Positions 34,206 to 46,039 of a stretch of DNA of 64,000 nt are shown piece after piece. The notes under the pieces are model-generated. The model was not told the DNA's origin. It searched no databases and saw only the letters and a list, made by a program, of their open reading frames with translations. Each line of letters opens with the position of its first letter. Within the stretch, counting starts at the first letter, position 1. Source of the DNA: Nilaparvata lugens (lineage: Eukaryota; Arthropoda; Insecta; Hemiptera; Delphacidae); the NCBI RefSeq assembly GCF_014356525.2, contig NC_052504.1, positions 57,787,137-57,851,136 of the forward strand, written 5' to 3'. The position numbers and the translations under genes were made by a program.

Positions 34206-35422
34206 ATTCAGCCAGAGCTCTGCCCGCTCCGCCTGTTATCATCAAGTACAATGATAGTGTGCAGTTTATTTATGATAAAATGTAAGAATGTTATTGTTGG
34301 GAATTAAAAGGATTTTCTCTAGTTCAAGACGATTAATAGTTGAAGGAAGATTCGTATTTTATCAGAATCCGATAAGGCGGTCATGATGTTTGATTATTTA
34401 CACCACTATTGAAGAGGTACTGAATAGAATAAAAAAAGTTATCATACCTTTCTATCAAAACTAATCTTCGTTCAACTCGAACTAAAAGCCATTTGTGAAC
34501 AAAACGGTATTGTAAATATTAGAACGATTATTAAGCATGGTAAAGTGAATATAAATATTAAAAAGTATATGTATAATGCTGGATCATACACTTTACACAT
34601 TACCGTACTAAGAATGATAAAAAAAACAAAACAAAAAATAAATAATAAATGATAAAATATGAGATTAATGCCAGCCGAAAGTTAAGTGGAATGTTAATTT
34701 TTCTCACCTAATTTATAATTCGAATTATATAATACATGTGAATTATATACATTGATTAAGTGTTTCAACTTATTCAATGAATTGAAATCAATAAAGCAGA
34801 CAAGTTTTTTTTTATTCATTGATATTGGAATCGAAGGTAAATGTGCAATATTAAACTCGGGGTCCTCACGCTCATCAATAACTGATAACCGTAGAAGTAA
34901 TATTATATAGCAATATCAGGATAAGTATGTACATATTTTAAAATACCTTCCCTCTATCCATCCTGATAAACTAACACATACATTTTAGCGGTTAAAGAAA
35001 TATCATGACTATAGAAATCCTAAGAGTAAACTTATTAATTCATATTATATTTTTAGCTACCTGAAGAAGGTAGCTCAAAATACTTCAATACTCCAGAATT
35101 ATTGTACAGAAAAATTAGCGTGTTCGGAGTTTTTTCCAGCAAAAAGTACGTGATGACTGGACTAACATACAAAATAGCATCAAAAAACAATAGAAAATAA
35201 CATTAAAAAATAACAAAAACTAATATTAAAAATAACCATAAAACATTAACTGGTCTAACTAAAATAGCTGGACTGACAATAAAAATGACATTATGGGGTC
35301 TTTACTTCCAGTCAATAAATTTTCAACGTATCAAATCTATTAATCAATTATTATTATTCTTTGCTAAGAATAATGCCCAAACTTATTTATCTTATTTATA
35401 TATATTTTTTTATCTTTTTCAG
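34206..35422. other. Region upstream of GTF3C3: promoter, 5' UTR and intron not resolved
   Basis: AT-rich, without recognisable repeats or proteins. It should contain the first, noncoding exon and promoter of the gene at 35508, because a clear splice acceptor (pyrimidine tract then cag at 35420-35422) precedes the coding exon. I could not place the first exon. Confidence 0.5.
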
Positions 35423-35487
35423 GTACCTCATCCTCCACTAGTTGGAGAAAGGTCTGAGTTCATTTCCAATTGTAGCATTCGTGAACT

Positions 35488-35503
35488 CTCTCTCTCTCTC
35501 TCT
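35488..35503 (+). repeat. CT microsatellite just before the GTF3C3 start codon
   Basis: A run of CT dinucleotides occupies the 5' UTR, ending 4 bases before the ATG. It could vary in length between individuals without changing the protein. Confidence 0.8.
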
Positions 35504-35507
35504 CATC

Positions 35508-38084
35508 ATGGACCCACAAACTATCGAGGTCATGGATGAAGCAGACAACACTAATATGGACTATAAAGATGAGAGTGATTTGGATGTTGATGATGATGAT
35601 GATGACGATGACGTGAGTACTGCTTTTTCGGAAGAACTGGGAGATGTTGAGGGAAAAACAGTCGTGGGAAGAGGGGGTGTTGAGGAGGAGGGGGAGGAGA
35701 AAATCAACAAACAAGAATATATAACGAACTTTTTGGAAGGGAAGCTGAGTTTTGATGAGTATGCAGCAAAAATGGTGAAGCTGAATGATGAGTGTGTTTC
35801 GAGTAAAAGTAGTGACATTTTAAATGTGAGTGAGATGCAGGGAACTTCAGTTGATGAGTCTGTGACAAGTGAGGAGTTGGGAAAAGTTTCACTGTTGAAG
35901 AAGCCGAAACAACGACACGTCCGTCAGAATCTCCCTCCTGCGCTCAAGGGTCTAATGGGGGAGGCGAACCTCAGGTACGCCCGGGGTGACAAGGATATGG
36001 CGGTGAAGATTTGTGTGGAGATAATCCGGCAAGTTCCGACAGCTCCTGAACCCTACCAAACACTGGCTGGTTTGTACGAAGAGTCAGGATTGGTGGAGAA
36101 GTCGCTGCAGATGGCGATGATCGCTGCGCATCTCAGTCCCGGCGACCCGGACCAGTGGGTGCGGTTGGCAGAACTGTGCCAGGAGCAGGGCAACCCAAAG
36201 CAGGCTGTCAGGTGCTATACGAAAGCCATCCAAGCCGACAAGAAAAACTGCGATGTGTATTTCAAGCGGGCTGAACTGCTCAACGAACTGGGCCACAAAC
36301 ATCTTGCTCTGAAAGGGCTCTCGAAGCTGTTGACTATTCTGGATCACACTCAGGGCGACCAGATACTGCACCTGTCAAAAATGCTCGCCGAAAAGTATCA
36401 CGAGGAAAAAGATCTTCTAAAAACGAAAGAGACGTTGAAAGCAGTGTTTGACAAGTGTCCCAAGCTGGTCACCTCAGAACATATTAATTTGTTGCTTGAG
36501 GTACAGTTAGCTCTCGGTGAATACTCGGACTGTTTGTCGTTGATGATCTCTTTCTGTAACGTGGAAGCCGAACTAGTCACTGATGACAGCGACCAGTACG
36601 TTGTTGCGGTCTGTACTGCACCTTCCAACATGGCGATCGATCTCCGGGTCAAGCTCATCATCACTCTAATTCACATGAAATCATTGCCACCAGTCTACAA
36701 ATTCCTGAATGATTTCCTAGAAACTAATCCCGAAGAGTTGGGGGATCTCTATTTGGATATTGCCGAAGCGCTAATGATGGAGAACTATCACAGTGATGCA
36801 TTGAAACTTTTGCAACCATTGATCTCGAGTGCTAACTACAGTTTGCCGGGAGTGTGGTTGAAGTATGCCGAGTGTTTGAAGAAGGTTAATCGTTTGAAAG
36901 AGTCAGTGGATGCATATATGTTTGTGATAGAACAGGCGCCTCAACATCATGACGCCAGGCTTGTCGTTGCCGATTTACTCAGACAGCTGGGCCGTGGCGA
37001 TGAAGCTATCGTTGTGTTGACACAGGACGAAAAAAATGAATCACTGAACGCTGGTTTACTGTATGAGAGGTGTCTACTATTGTCCGATCGTTTAGAACAT
37101 AGAGACGAGTTTCTTGTGATCTGTCAGCTGTTTTTCTCGAGACACTTCACCCAGATACGCACACACGAAGAGTTGAGAGCGCTGTCTCTATTCAGCCGAG
37201 TGTCGAAGAAACGGGCAGCCATCAAGGAGATCCGACTAACGCAGGGCTTGGACGTCGAAGATGAACGACCTGCTTTCATGGAGACCTCGCGACTGCCGAC
37301 TGTTGAAGAGGAGTGGCAACTGTTCAAAAAGCTTGTATATATCTGTTTCGAAGAGAAGAGATACGCCCTACTACAACGGATCACGTTTTCAGCACAAGGC
37401 TCTGAACGTTTCTCAATACCCTACTCAAAACAGTTGGATATCTACTGTTTGATTGCAAGTTTCTACAATAAAGAATCAAACCTTGCTTACAACTTCATAC
37501 GTAACATGGTGATCAAAAATATAGACTGTGTTAGGTTGTGGAACTTTTTCAACATTCATGTTATACGAGGTGACCATTGTCGTCATAATAAATTCATAAT
37601 GAGGCTGCTAGCGCGACGACAAAACCATACGATTCTGTCGCTGCTGCACGCCAACAACTGCCTTGTGTCGGGCACATACAAGTACGCCCTCAACGAGTAC
37701 ACGGCCACGTTCAAACGGGACCCTACTCCTATGTTGGCATTCCTTGTAGGTGTCACACTGTGCCAGATGGCTTGTCAGAAGTTTTCGGCCAAAAAGCACT
37801 CGCTAGTGACACAGGTGATTGCGTTTTTCGCCGAATACAACAAGCTGAGAGGCAAGGAGAGTGCACAAGAGTTTCACTACAACTTGGGACGCGTGCATCA
37901 TCAGCTGGGACTGTTGTCAACTGCTGTCTTCCATTACAAAGAGGCGCTGGCGAGTGAGCCTGTCCTGGACAGCCCCATGTTAGACTTGAAACAGGAGATC
38001 GCCTATAATTTGCATCTCATTTATCGTAGCTCCGGTGCTCATGATGTAGCGCGTATGTATTTGGAGAAGTATGTGGTTGTGTAG
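35508..38084 (+). CDS. GTF3C3: General transcription factor 3C polypeptide 3 (TFIIIC TPR subunit)
   Basis: 858 codons in one exon, close to the length of vertebrate GTF3C3. This subunit of TFIIIC, related to yeast Tfc4/tau131, helps bind A- and B-box promoters and recruits TFIIIB for RNA polymerase III transcription of tRNA genes in the nucleus. The N-terminus is acidic, with an aspartate run encoded by a GAT/GAC repeat (residues 27-35). A basic KKPKQRHVRQ stretch (131-140) leads into tandem TPR motifs from about residue 146 (ALKGLMGEANLRYARGDKDM, AEPYQTLAGLYEESG-type helices), with more TPRs in the C-terminal half. I chose ATG 35508 because the frame upstream has no ATG. A splice acceptor ends at 35422, and a CT repeat precedes the start. 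Codons are GC-richer than the surroundings. No lesions are seen. Confidence 0.95.
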   Translation: MDPQTIEVMDEADNTNMDYKDESDLDVDDDDDDDDVSTAFSEELGDVEGKTVVGRGGVEEEGEEKINKQEYITNFLEGKLSFDEYAAKMVKLNDECVSSKSSDILNVSEMQGTSVDESVTSEELGKVSLLKKPKQRHVRQNLPPALKGLMGEANLRYARGDKDMAVKICVEIIRQVPTAPEPYQTLAGLYEESGLVEKSLQMAMIAAHLSPGDPDQWVRLAELCQEQGNPKQAVRCYTKAIQADKKNCDVYFKRAELLNELGHKHLALKGLSKLLTILDHTQGDQILHLSKMLAEKYHEEKDLLKTKETLKAVFDKCPKLVTSEHINLLLEVQLALGEYSDCLSLMISFCNVEAELVTDDSDQYVVAVCTAPSNMAIDLRVKLIITLIHMKSLPPVYKFLNDFLETNPEELGDLYLDIAEALMMENYHSDALKLLQPLISSANYSLPGVWLKYAECLKKVNRLKESVDAYMFVIEQAPQHHDARLVVADLLRQLGRGDEAIVVLTQDEKNESLNAGLLYERCLLLSDRLEHRDEFLVICQLFFSRHFTQIRTHEELRALSLFSRVSKKRAAIKEIRLTQGLDVEDERPAFMETSRLPTVEEEWQLFKKLVYICFEEKRYALLQRITFSAQGSERFSIPYSKQLDIYCLIASFYNKESNLAYNFIRNMVIKNIDCVRLWNFFNIHVIRGDHCRHNKFIMRLLARRQNHTILSLLHANNCLVSGTYKYALNEYTATFKRDPTPMLAFLVGVTLCQMACQKFSAKKHSLVTQVIAFFAEYNKLRGKESAQEFHYNLGRVHHQLGLLSTAVFHYKEALASEPVLDSPMLDLKQEIAYNLHLIYRSSGAHDVARMYLEKYVVV

Positions 38085-38189
38085 GTACATAAATGCAAAA
38101 TTTATGCAAATCTATTTGGAACAGTATGCAGTTGTTTATGTTAAGTTAAGATCGATGCTCCTTGTCTATATACAAAGTTATGATTATTT

Positions 38190-38388
38190 TTTAATTAATA
38201 GAGAAATAATTTCATAGTACCCTTTTTCAAAACATTTTATATAAACACTCTTATAAAACACAATAACAAGCTTGAAAATGCTACTTTTGGCTTGAAAACC
38301 GAAACTAGTTGTGTTTTGTTTAAGTTTTCATATAAAAAAGTATTGAAAAAAGTGGTACCTACTATGCAATTATTTCTTTATTAATTAA
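38190..38388. repeat. Inverted repeat (hairpin) after GTF3C3
   Basis: The left arm (38190-38264) and right arm (about 38308-38388) are imperfect reverse complements: ttaattaatagagaaataat against attatttctttattaattaa, and acaca/tgtgtttt inner parts. The loop contains gcttgaaaaccgaaactagt. This could be a short MITE or a structured 3' UTR segment of GTF3C3, which lacks a nearer AATAAA. Confidence 0.7.
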
Positions 38389-38593
38389 CAATTCAAGTAG
38401 CCCCATTGGAATACTTTATTATATTTTATTTTTATGTCTTGTCTGTATTCTATCTTGGATAAATGGAAAGACTGTATCCAAAAAAGGAAAAGTAGGTAAT
38501 TACTGGAAACAGGTTGTGTTGAAGTGAAGGAAATGATATAGTGTATAAATAGATTGATTAAAACACTTCATTCACATGGGCTACTTTCTAAAT

Positions 38594-38702
38594 TAATAAA
38601 ACATTATAAAAATCTTGAAGCACCCTTTATTTTAAAGGGTTGAACTATTTTAAAGTTTTTTTTAAATAAAGGGTGCTTCAATATTTTTATATTGTTTTAT
38701 TA
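38594..38702. repeat. Second inverted repeat, about 42-bp arms
   Basis: Arms at 38594-38636 and 38661-38702 share the core gaagcaccctttatt / aataaagggtgcttc with about 4 mismatches, separated by a 25-base loop. Each arm contains an AATAAA-type word, so transcripts of either strand would meet a poly(A) signal in a hairpin. It may end the GTF3C3 transcript. Another AATAAA is at 39058. Confidence 0.7.
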
Positions 38703-40544
38703 AATAGATTGATGTATATATAAATGGACTCATGTATATCTAGAGAAATGTTGAAATGTTTACTAATAACTTTCTGTGAAATGATGAAGGTGATACATCT
38801 ATGATATCACCATGGTATGGTAAACATCAATATTAGATAAAATGGACACTTAAAACTGGCTAAAAGAACTAGACCACGCTCTTTTATTATTATTGTTTCA
38901 TTGTTATTTTAATGAATGAATGCTTCCGACTAGTTTAAGACATTTCATTAATACGTCCTCCAAGGAGGCGATATAACTAATTAACTAATTGTCAGTTCGC
39001 TATGGCAGGCAGAACTTCTAGATGTTTTAACATCAGACATTGATATTAGTTATGACCAATAAAAGTTTGATCTCCAATCGTTCGAGACGTTAATCAAAGA
39101 TGGGAATGTGAGAATGTGACTGATCTTTGTGCTGACAGACATTTCTGAATAAAATAAATGAACTTGAGAGACTGAGCTCCTTTTGAATGTTGTGATATAT
39201 ATTCTTACGTAATAAAACAAAGATTTTTATGTATTTACACTAATTTATTACAAGTGTTCTTATAAATGTTCCTTAGTGAAGTCGAGTTGTGATGTTCTAG
39301 AAGCGTTTTTTCTTTAGTTTTTGTTTATCATCAACACATGAATCCTCCATATTTTGTGCCTATGAGTTGCAAAAAATACATAAGTAAAACATTTCTATAA
39401 TAATACACAGTTGGAGACTTGTAAAAGTACCCATATAAGAATGTTATGAAAAGTCGAATAAAGACACCTAAATATGATGTAGCCCATTTTTATATCGATC
39501 TTCCTCTTTTACAATAGAGTAAAATCATAATAATCTTTATAGAGTGTACCAAACTTTCCTCATATCTAAAGCTCTTTAATACGGTAGCCTTGAAAATACG
39601 GTTGCTAGTATTATTATTATTTACAAAATTCAATACACAATCTTGAGTTTGTAGTTTTACAACAGTATTTAAACTACAGTATAGTTTCTTGTTCTCTTTG
39701 GACGCATTTAAAGCCTCGGAGCTTCATCTTTGGAATATCATCATAATGAATCTGCTAAGCTTTGGACGCTGGAAATGGGAGACAGTATATAGGATATCAA
39801 AATACTTCCGGATGCAGTTGATAATATTATTCAATTACTGTTGTTGAAGATATTGGATATTTTTAATGAGTACCAAACAAAATCTATTTTTCTTGAATCA
39901 GCATTTATTAGAAGGAGCTCTGAGGACATTAAATTAAAAAAAACATGTTTCAAATTTTTACAGAACGCTGCTCAATAAGTGATACCTTTCCAGTTAACCG
40001 CACAAAAATAGTCCGATGGAACAGATGTGTACAGATTTGCCTGATAAATTGGCAACGTCTATTAGCGTAAGGGTGGTAGTGAGGGGAGACTCATCTGTTC
40101 CAATTTCTATCTGACTATTTTCGTGCGGTTTACTAGTAAGCTATTCAGCTTAATGGCAATTCATAGAATTCGCAGTACGCCCAATTTGTTTCTCATTCAA
40201 ACATGTGACAAAAATTGTTACCTTATTGAAAAAATAAGTTTTTATCTGCAACATATGAGATACTGTACCCTTCAATATTTACAAATTGTTTGTCGATAGC
40301 TTACAATAACGGTTCTTGGAAAGTCAGTTTTGAAAATTATAGTACTAAATTTTCTTTTAAAAACATTACTATTTCTCATCAAATATGGATTCTATGTCGA
40401 AAAAAGAACGTTTGTAAGTATTATGATATAATATCGATATATAATTTTTTTAGTAATTTTATAATATTGTATAAAGTCTTAGCTATAAAAACTCATTGCT
40501 CAATGAACATTTTATCAATTAGATAGTTGTTCATATAGGCTCCT
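38703..40544. other. No gene seen; one small MITE inside
   Basis: AT-rich intergenic or intronic sequence. I searched for exons belonging to the gene at 42940 and found none convincing. Contains the small foldback at 39995-40132. Confidence 0.5.
39995..40132. mobile_element. Small foldback MITE, 138 bp
   Basis: The ends aaccgcacaaaaatagtc and gactattttcgtgcggtt are inverted, and gatggaacagatg / catctgttcc continue the pairing inward for over 30 bases. A CG-richer spacer lies in the middle. No coding content. Confidence 0.7.
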
Positions 40545-42607
40545 TTTGATACTGGAGAACACATGGGGATAAGAAACATATTTGGAGGGCTACTAATGAA
40601 ATACTAGGTAGAGGGGTGAATCGAAATGATATAAAAAACTTTAATTTTGTGGATAATGTAATATGGATGAACACGGAACTGAAATAGTGAATTATTTTAA
40701 TCAATATTATATTTCCGTTGGAAAAACACTGGCTGATTCCCTGCCACGGTATGCTGATGAGGTAGATGAATTGCCGGTAATTACCAATCAGAATCGGCAG
40801 TTATGTAACTTTAGATTGATTACTGTTATCGAAGTTGCAGCACTCATTAATAGTCTTAAATCGGGTGCCAGTCCAGGTGAAGATAATCTGAGCACAGATT
40901 TTCTGAAGCAAATTAAAGAGTTCATAGCTGAACCGATAGCACATATTATAAATTTGAGTATTGCAACAGGAATTTCTCCCAATAGTTTTAAAAATTCGAT
41001 TATTGAGCCAATATACAAGGGAGGTAGTAAACAGGAAATTGTCAATTATAGGCCGATTTCTCTTTTGTCTAACCTTGCCAAGATTCTAGAAAAACATATT
41101 ATTAAAAAGTGTTTAATCGAATTTCTTGAAGAATGTGGGAGATTATCTAATAAACAATATGGTTTTAGAAGTAGTAGAAGTGCTGAGGAGGCGATAGCTG
41201 ATTTAACTCATATTCTTTACGATGACTTGGATAAGGAGAAAAAATCACTTGCTGTTTTCTTAGATTTGGCCAAAGCATTTGATATGGTTTCACACCCTAG
41301 ATTGATGAGAAAACTTGAGGAGAAGGGCATCAATGGTCTTGCTCTCGGTTGGTTCAGATCCTATCTGGACAATAGGGCACAAAATGTAAGAATAAACAAT
41401 GTTTCAAGTGAGAGTCAGCAGGTAGTCTATGGAGTGCCCCAGGGTACAGTTTTGGGTCCATTATTATTTGTTATATACATTGATGACTTGTGCTCTATGA
41501 ACCTGGGTGAGAATTTCCATCTGCAGTCCTTTGCCGATGACACGGTTCTGTGTGTAAAGGTTCTGTGTGAGGAGGTTTATAATTTGACAGAAAATAGGTT
41601 AGCGAGAATAAAATGCTGGTTAGATGTAAACAAATTAACTTAAAATAGTAATAAAACCAACTTTATTGCCTTCTCTCTTAACAAAACTGGCCAGCCTCCT
41701 GCACTGGATTTGCTACTGAGATCAGGGGTTGTAGAACTGATGGGAGTAGTTGCTGTGTAAAACTTAGAAAGGTTAACACCTGCAAATTCCTTGGAGTTAC
41801 CATAGATCAGCATCTACGCTGGAATGTCCATGTAAATAATGTATCAAAAACTATGAGGTATTTGATGATCCAGGTTTCACGGCTAAGGGATCTCCTTCCA
41901 AGTAGAGCTACCGTATGCGACAGGTGTATATGGGGTTGGTGCAGGCAGTCCTCCAGTATGGTATTGTGGCATGGGGTGCAGCCTTTCCTACAACTGTTGA
42001 ACCACTAAATAGGGCACATAGAATAGTTCTAAGAATAATGTTGAAAAAGGATCCATATTATACATCAGAGGAAGTATTTGTCACAGCAAGGGTTTTAAAC
42101 ATAAAAAAGCTGTATATCAAGGGCTCGATTCTATTCATGTGTAGAAAGAATAGTTTTACATTGTTACCCCATGCACATCAAACTAAAAGGATGGTGTCAG
42201 GAATGGTAGAGGAGACAAGAAGGGAAACGACCACTAATAATTATATATTGTAGAAATTATTGTTTTCAAAATATGTAAATGAGTGCATTGAGTACATCGG
42301 TAATGTTTCCAGAACTATGACAAAAGAAAGGAAGCAATCAGTTTTTTTTTTTATTGAATCTATTTCTGTTATTATTGGCTAGGAATTTGAGATTATATTT
42401 CTTTCAATTGTTGTATGTAAATATGTTTAAATAGCTTATGCTTGTAAACTACAGCAGTAGAAAGTCAACTTTTTCTTTCTTGTATTGTGTCTATTGTTGT
42501 AATGACTCCTCCTCTAAACACGGACTTGTTCCATATTAGAGGGAGTAATTTTCAGGGAATATATTGTAAAATGTACTTTCTGGAAATAAATTCAATTTGA
42601 AAAAAAT
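40545..42607 (+). pseudogene. 5'-truncated LINE with RT domain
   Basis: Starts within the linker before RT (WRATNEILGRG). The open frame at 40663-41643 has a linker ending SGASPGEDNLSTDFLKQ, then NYRPISLLSNLAKILEKHII, KQYGFRSSRSAEEAI, FLDLAKAFDMVSH, GVPQGTVLGPLLFVIYIDDL and the catalytic FADD box. It stops shortly after. The thumb and tail continue in other frames (CKFLGVTIDQHLRW near 41790, 41915-42253). The 3' UTR ends near aataaattcaatttgaaaaa at about 42607, a plausible poly(A) end. The endonuclease is missing. Confidence 0.88.
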
Positions 42608-42939
42608 AATAATTTATTACAATTTATCATCAAAAAGTTCAGTTTGCTGAAAAAAAGCAATTCATAAGCAATAAAAGATCTTAAAAATTATTTCTATCGA
42701 GTTCAATTATATTCTAAAAATATGAGTATTAGTAGTACGTATAAGATCTACCTGTATGAGTTTAGTGCAGTTTGTCCCATTATGTAATTTATATCTGGCA
42801 ATTGAATAATCAACACCGGTATCTTAATTTTTAGGCAAGCTTCTATATATACCTTGAATGCTTGAATTATTATGTCATACCATGATGTGACTTACTACAA
42901 TGCCAATAATTAGTCTGTGTACAATTTGTGTTATACCAG

Positions 42940-43093
42940 GGCACGTGGATCAGCTGTTATCAAGGTGATGCGGGTGAACCCGCGCCCGGGTCGCTTCCTC
43001 AAGTCCTACATAGATGTGCGCAGTCTGCCCAAGCGACCCCAACCCCCCGCCGGGTCGGCGGCCGCTCTTGCCATTGGACAACCTCATTTGGAT
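42940..43093 (+). CDS. Coding exon of an unrecognised host gene (exon n-2)
   Basis: A 154-base exon bounded by an acceptor (ttataccag at 42931-42939) and a donor (gtgagaat from 43094). It is strikingly GC-rich against its AT-rich flanks. Reading with one carried-over base gives ARGSAVIKVMRVNPRPGRFL then KSYIDVRSLPKRPQPPAGSA, ending in phase 0 at HLD. That end joins in frame to the exon at 50931. The content is basic and proline-rich, and I do not recognise the family. Upstream exons were not found in the window, so they are either more than 4 kb away or beyond GTF3C3, in which case GTF3C3 would be nested in an intron. Confidence 0.7.
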
Positions 43094-43170
43094 GTGAGAA
43101 TATATTAGCATTTTAATTTAGTCTTCAAAGCATTCACATAGTGACATTCAAATCGTACATACAGTACTAA

Positions 43171-43537
43171 GGGCCGGTTTCCGAGCTCGGGATTTAGCTT
43201 AGTTCTAGACTTTAAACAGCTGGAGTCAGAAAATTGGCTTTCCGAAACGTGGCGTAGTAGTAGTAGTAATAGTAATAGTCACGTTTAAATTAAATTTCAA
43301 AAGACTAGGAAATTGAATACAAGATAAAATGAAGAGAAAATAGTGTAAAGCTTCAGCTATTTTGAATCATTTGGGAATGTTTAATTCCGTGAAGGAAAAA
43401 CGTTTCCAATTATAGAAATGAGAAAATAAAGATTGTTATAAAAACTGCGACTAGGCCCCGTTTCGGAAAGCTAATTTTCTGACTCCAGCTGTTTAAAGTA
43501 TAGAACTTAGCTAAATCCCGAGCTCCAAAACCGGCCA
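43171..43537. mobile_element. MITE with about 80-bp terminal inverted repeats
   Basis: The left end gggccggtttccgagctcgg through cagctggagtcagaaaattg pairs with the right end (43458-43537), which reads ctgactccagctgtttaaag then ccgagctccaaaaccggcc. About 80 bases pair with few mismatches. The middle 200 bases encode nothing. It lies in the first visible intron of the unrecognised gene. Flanking TAA/TTA may be remnants of a target duplication. Confidence 0.85.
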
Positions 43538-44149
43538 TTAAAGCTTTAAGTTAAGTTCTTAAGTTATTGCTATTCAGCCCAATCAAAACTTCTTTGTAAG
43601 TAGAATTGGCACTAGTTTTAAAGTGGGTTCGTATTAGCTGACATGGAAAGATAATAAATGTGAGACGATAAAGAAGGTGAAGCTTCTTGTTGGGCAAGCA
43701 TTGCTGTTATTATAAGCTTTAAAAATATTAAAATGTTTCAGTAGTTCTTTGTTTGAGAGAACTCTTTTTGTATTTTCATGAACATTATAACATGAACAAA
43801 AGGAGTTGTTTCAACTATTCCGTTTAGATACGACAAACCGCCCATGAACCTCAATGTTAGCAAGTTGAATAAGTTTATATCTCAGAGATTTGAAAGTCAT
43901 GATAATATATTGATATGTTGGATCTGAGTAACTTTGAAATGAACGATTACACACGTCATGGACTACATTTTAATAAACACAGAGGGAAGCCAAAGTTTGT
44001 TCAATTGATCAAGAGTTATTTGATATTAGAATTGTACGTTGTGATAGTTCCACAGATTGAGAATTGAACGCTCAAATAAGTCTTGGCAATTCCAGCAATA
44101 GACGCATTCCAGTATTGATTGAATGGTAACGATGCGTTCGATTTTTTAT
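43538..44149. other. No gene seen; intronic sequence
   Basis: AT-rich, without repeats that recur in the window or protein-like frames. Confidence 0.5.
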
Positions 44150-46039
44150 AGGTAGTAAAATTTTTCACATGAACTGCCTGGGTCTTTCAAGCGCAAAATT
44201 AGACCTGGAATTGTTTTTGTCAGATAGAAATGAGAATTTTGACATTTTATGTTTTACGGAGCACTGGTCGAAGGAAGGAGAATAAGATGTTTTTTCCCTG
44301 CCAGGCTATGAATTAAAAGCACAGTATAATAGAAAATTTAAAAAAAGGGGAGGATCATGTATTTTTGTTCGTGAGGAACCTATCTTTAGTTCTCATCGAA
44401 GAAAAGATGTTGAGTTACTAGCAACCGAAGGTTCTTTTGAAATTTCAGCTATGGAGTTTAAGTTGGAATCGATTATTAGTAAGATTATTGTTTTATGTAT
44501 CGGTATATATCTGAGCACCTAATTCTGATTTCACTGTATTCATCGAACTTCTTAGAACAGCTATTGCTAAAATAGTGAAGGAAAAAGAAAAAAATATTTT
44601 GCATTTGTGGAGATTTTAATGTGAATTATTTGACCAATAACAGAGATAAAAGACTACTGGTGAACCTTCTAGCCACTTTCCAAATAAACAAAGTCACAAA
44701 TGGACCAACTCGAGTTTCTCAGAAAAGTGCAACAGAAATTGATTATATTATAACTAACTATCCAGCTGATCTCTGTGACAATGGAACGTTTTCCTACCCT
44801 TTCATCGATCATGAAGGTGTTAGTGTAACATAAAAGTAAAAAAATTAAACAAGCAAAATAAAAACACAATTATTAAAAATGGAAAAAAGAAAACCCTCTG
44901 AGTTATGAATGAAACTAATTCAAATGCTCTGAACCAAGATTTATCTATGGTGAATTGGATTTCAGGCAATGCTAGAAGTGTAGATGAAATGTTCAATAAC
45001 TCTCTCACAATTTATATAAATCATTTTAACTCATTTCTACATCAGAAAATTCAAGACAGATGAAATTTTCATGGATTACAAAAGGTATTAGAGTTTCAAA
45101 TGATAGACTTAAAACTTTGAATATTCTCCGTAAGGATGAAACAATCGAAAACTACATGGTTTACATTGCAACGCAAAAAGGGTTAAGGCATTTCACTTTT
45201 GAAGTGTACTTCCATTTATATAAGAAAATCTTACAATAGGTATTCAAAGAAAATAGCTGCTAATAACTTCATTAAGAGATCTGATAATAGAATAAAAGCT
45301 GTTTGGAAGTTGGTTAGATCTGAGTCAGGGAAAGAAGAGAAACATTTGTAGAAACTCGTTTATTGGATAATTATTGGATAATTGTGGGGGGGGGGTCAAA
45401 TCCGGTAAAGAGGCTGCAAATTTGTTTAATAACTACTTTATAAATATTCCTTCCACAGTGCTAGACAAAAACTCGCACAGCTCTAAACATAGATTCGAAA
45501 AATTCTTATATGATACTCATTTATATAAAAGAAATGGAAATAATAACATTAGGCGTTTTGAATTATTTAATCAACAGGAGTGTTGTTAAAAATAGTTCAA
45601 TCAAAAAATGAAAAATCATATGATATTTCGAACTGCTTGGTCAGGAAATCGATCATTTCAATTTTGGAGCCTCTTATATATTCAATGCATCTTTGGCTAG
45701 TGGAATTGTGCCTTCTAAATTGAAAATGTCAAAGATAAAGCCTATACATAAGAGTGGGGATTTGGATAATCCTGAGAATTCTAGACCAGTTTCAAATCCA
45801 CCTGTATTTATTTACAAAGCTACTTGAGTTCATTGTATTGGCTATAATTGGTTTGTTTCATATTCTGAGGACAGATATCAACAAGTTATAATAGAATCTA
45901 ATAACAAATATGTTCATATGTCAGAATGATTGAAACCAAAATCAGGAGTTCCCCAGGGATCGGTGCTGGGCCCCCTTTTCTTTTTACTTTATATAAAAGA
46001 TCTGCCTAGTTACTTGTATCCTGCACATAGTGTTTTATA
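44150..46039 (+). pseudogene. Decayed LINE, endonuclease to RT palm
   Basis: Endonuclease pieces read FHMNCLGLSSAKLDLELFLS near 44165 and MNYLTNNRDKRLLVNLLATF with NGPTRVSQKSATEIDYIITN (44621-44833). Linker and RT pieces follow: NLFNNYFINIPSTVLDKNSH (45374-45589), LKMSKIKPIHKSGDLDNPEN and SGVPQGSVLGPLFFLLYIKD (45700-46010). The frame then reaches the catalytic box and is cut by a MITE at 46040. Many stops, so an old copy. Confidence 0.8.
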
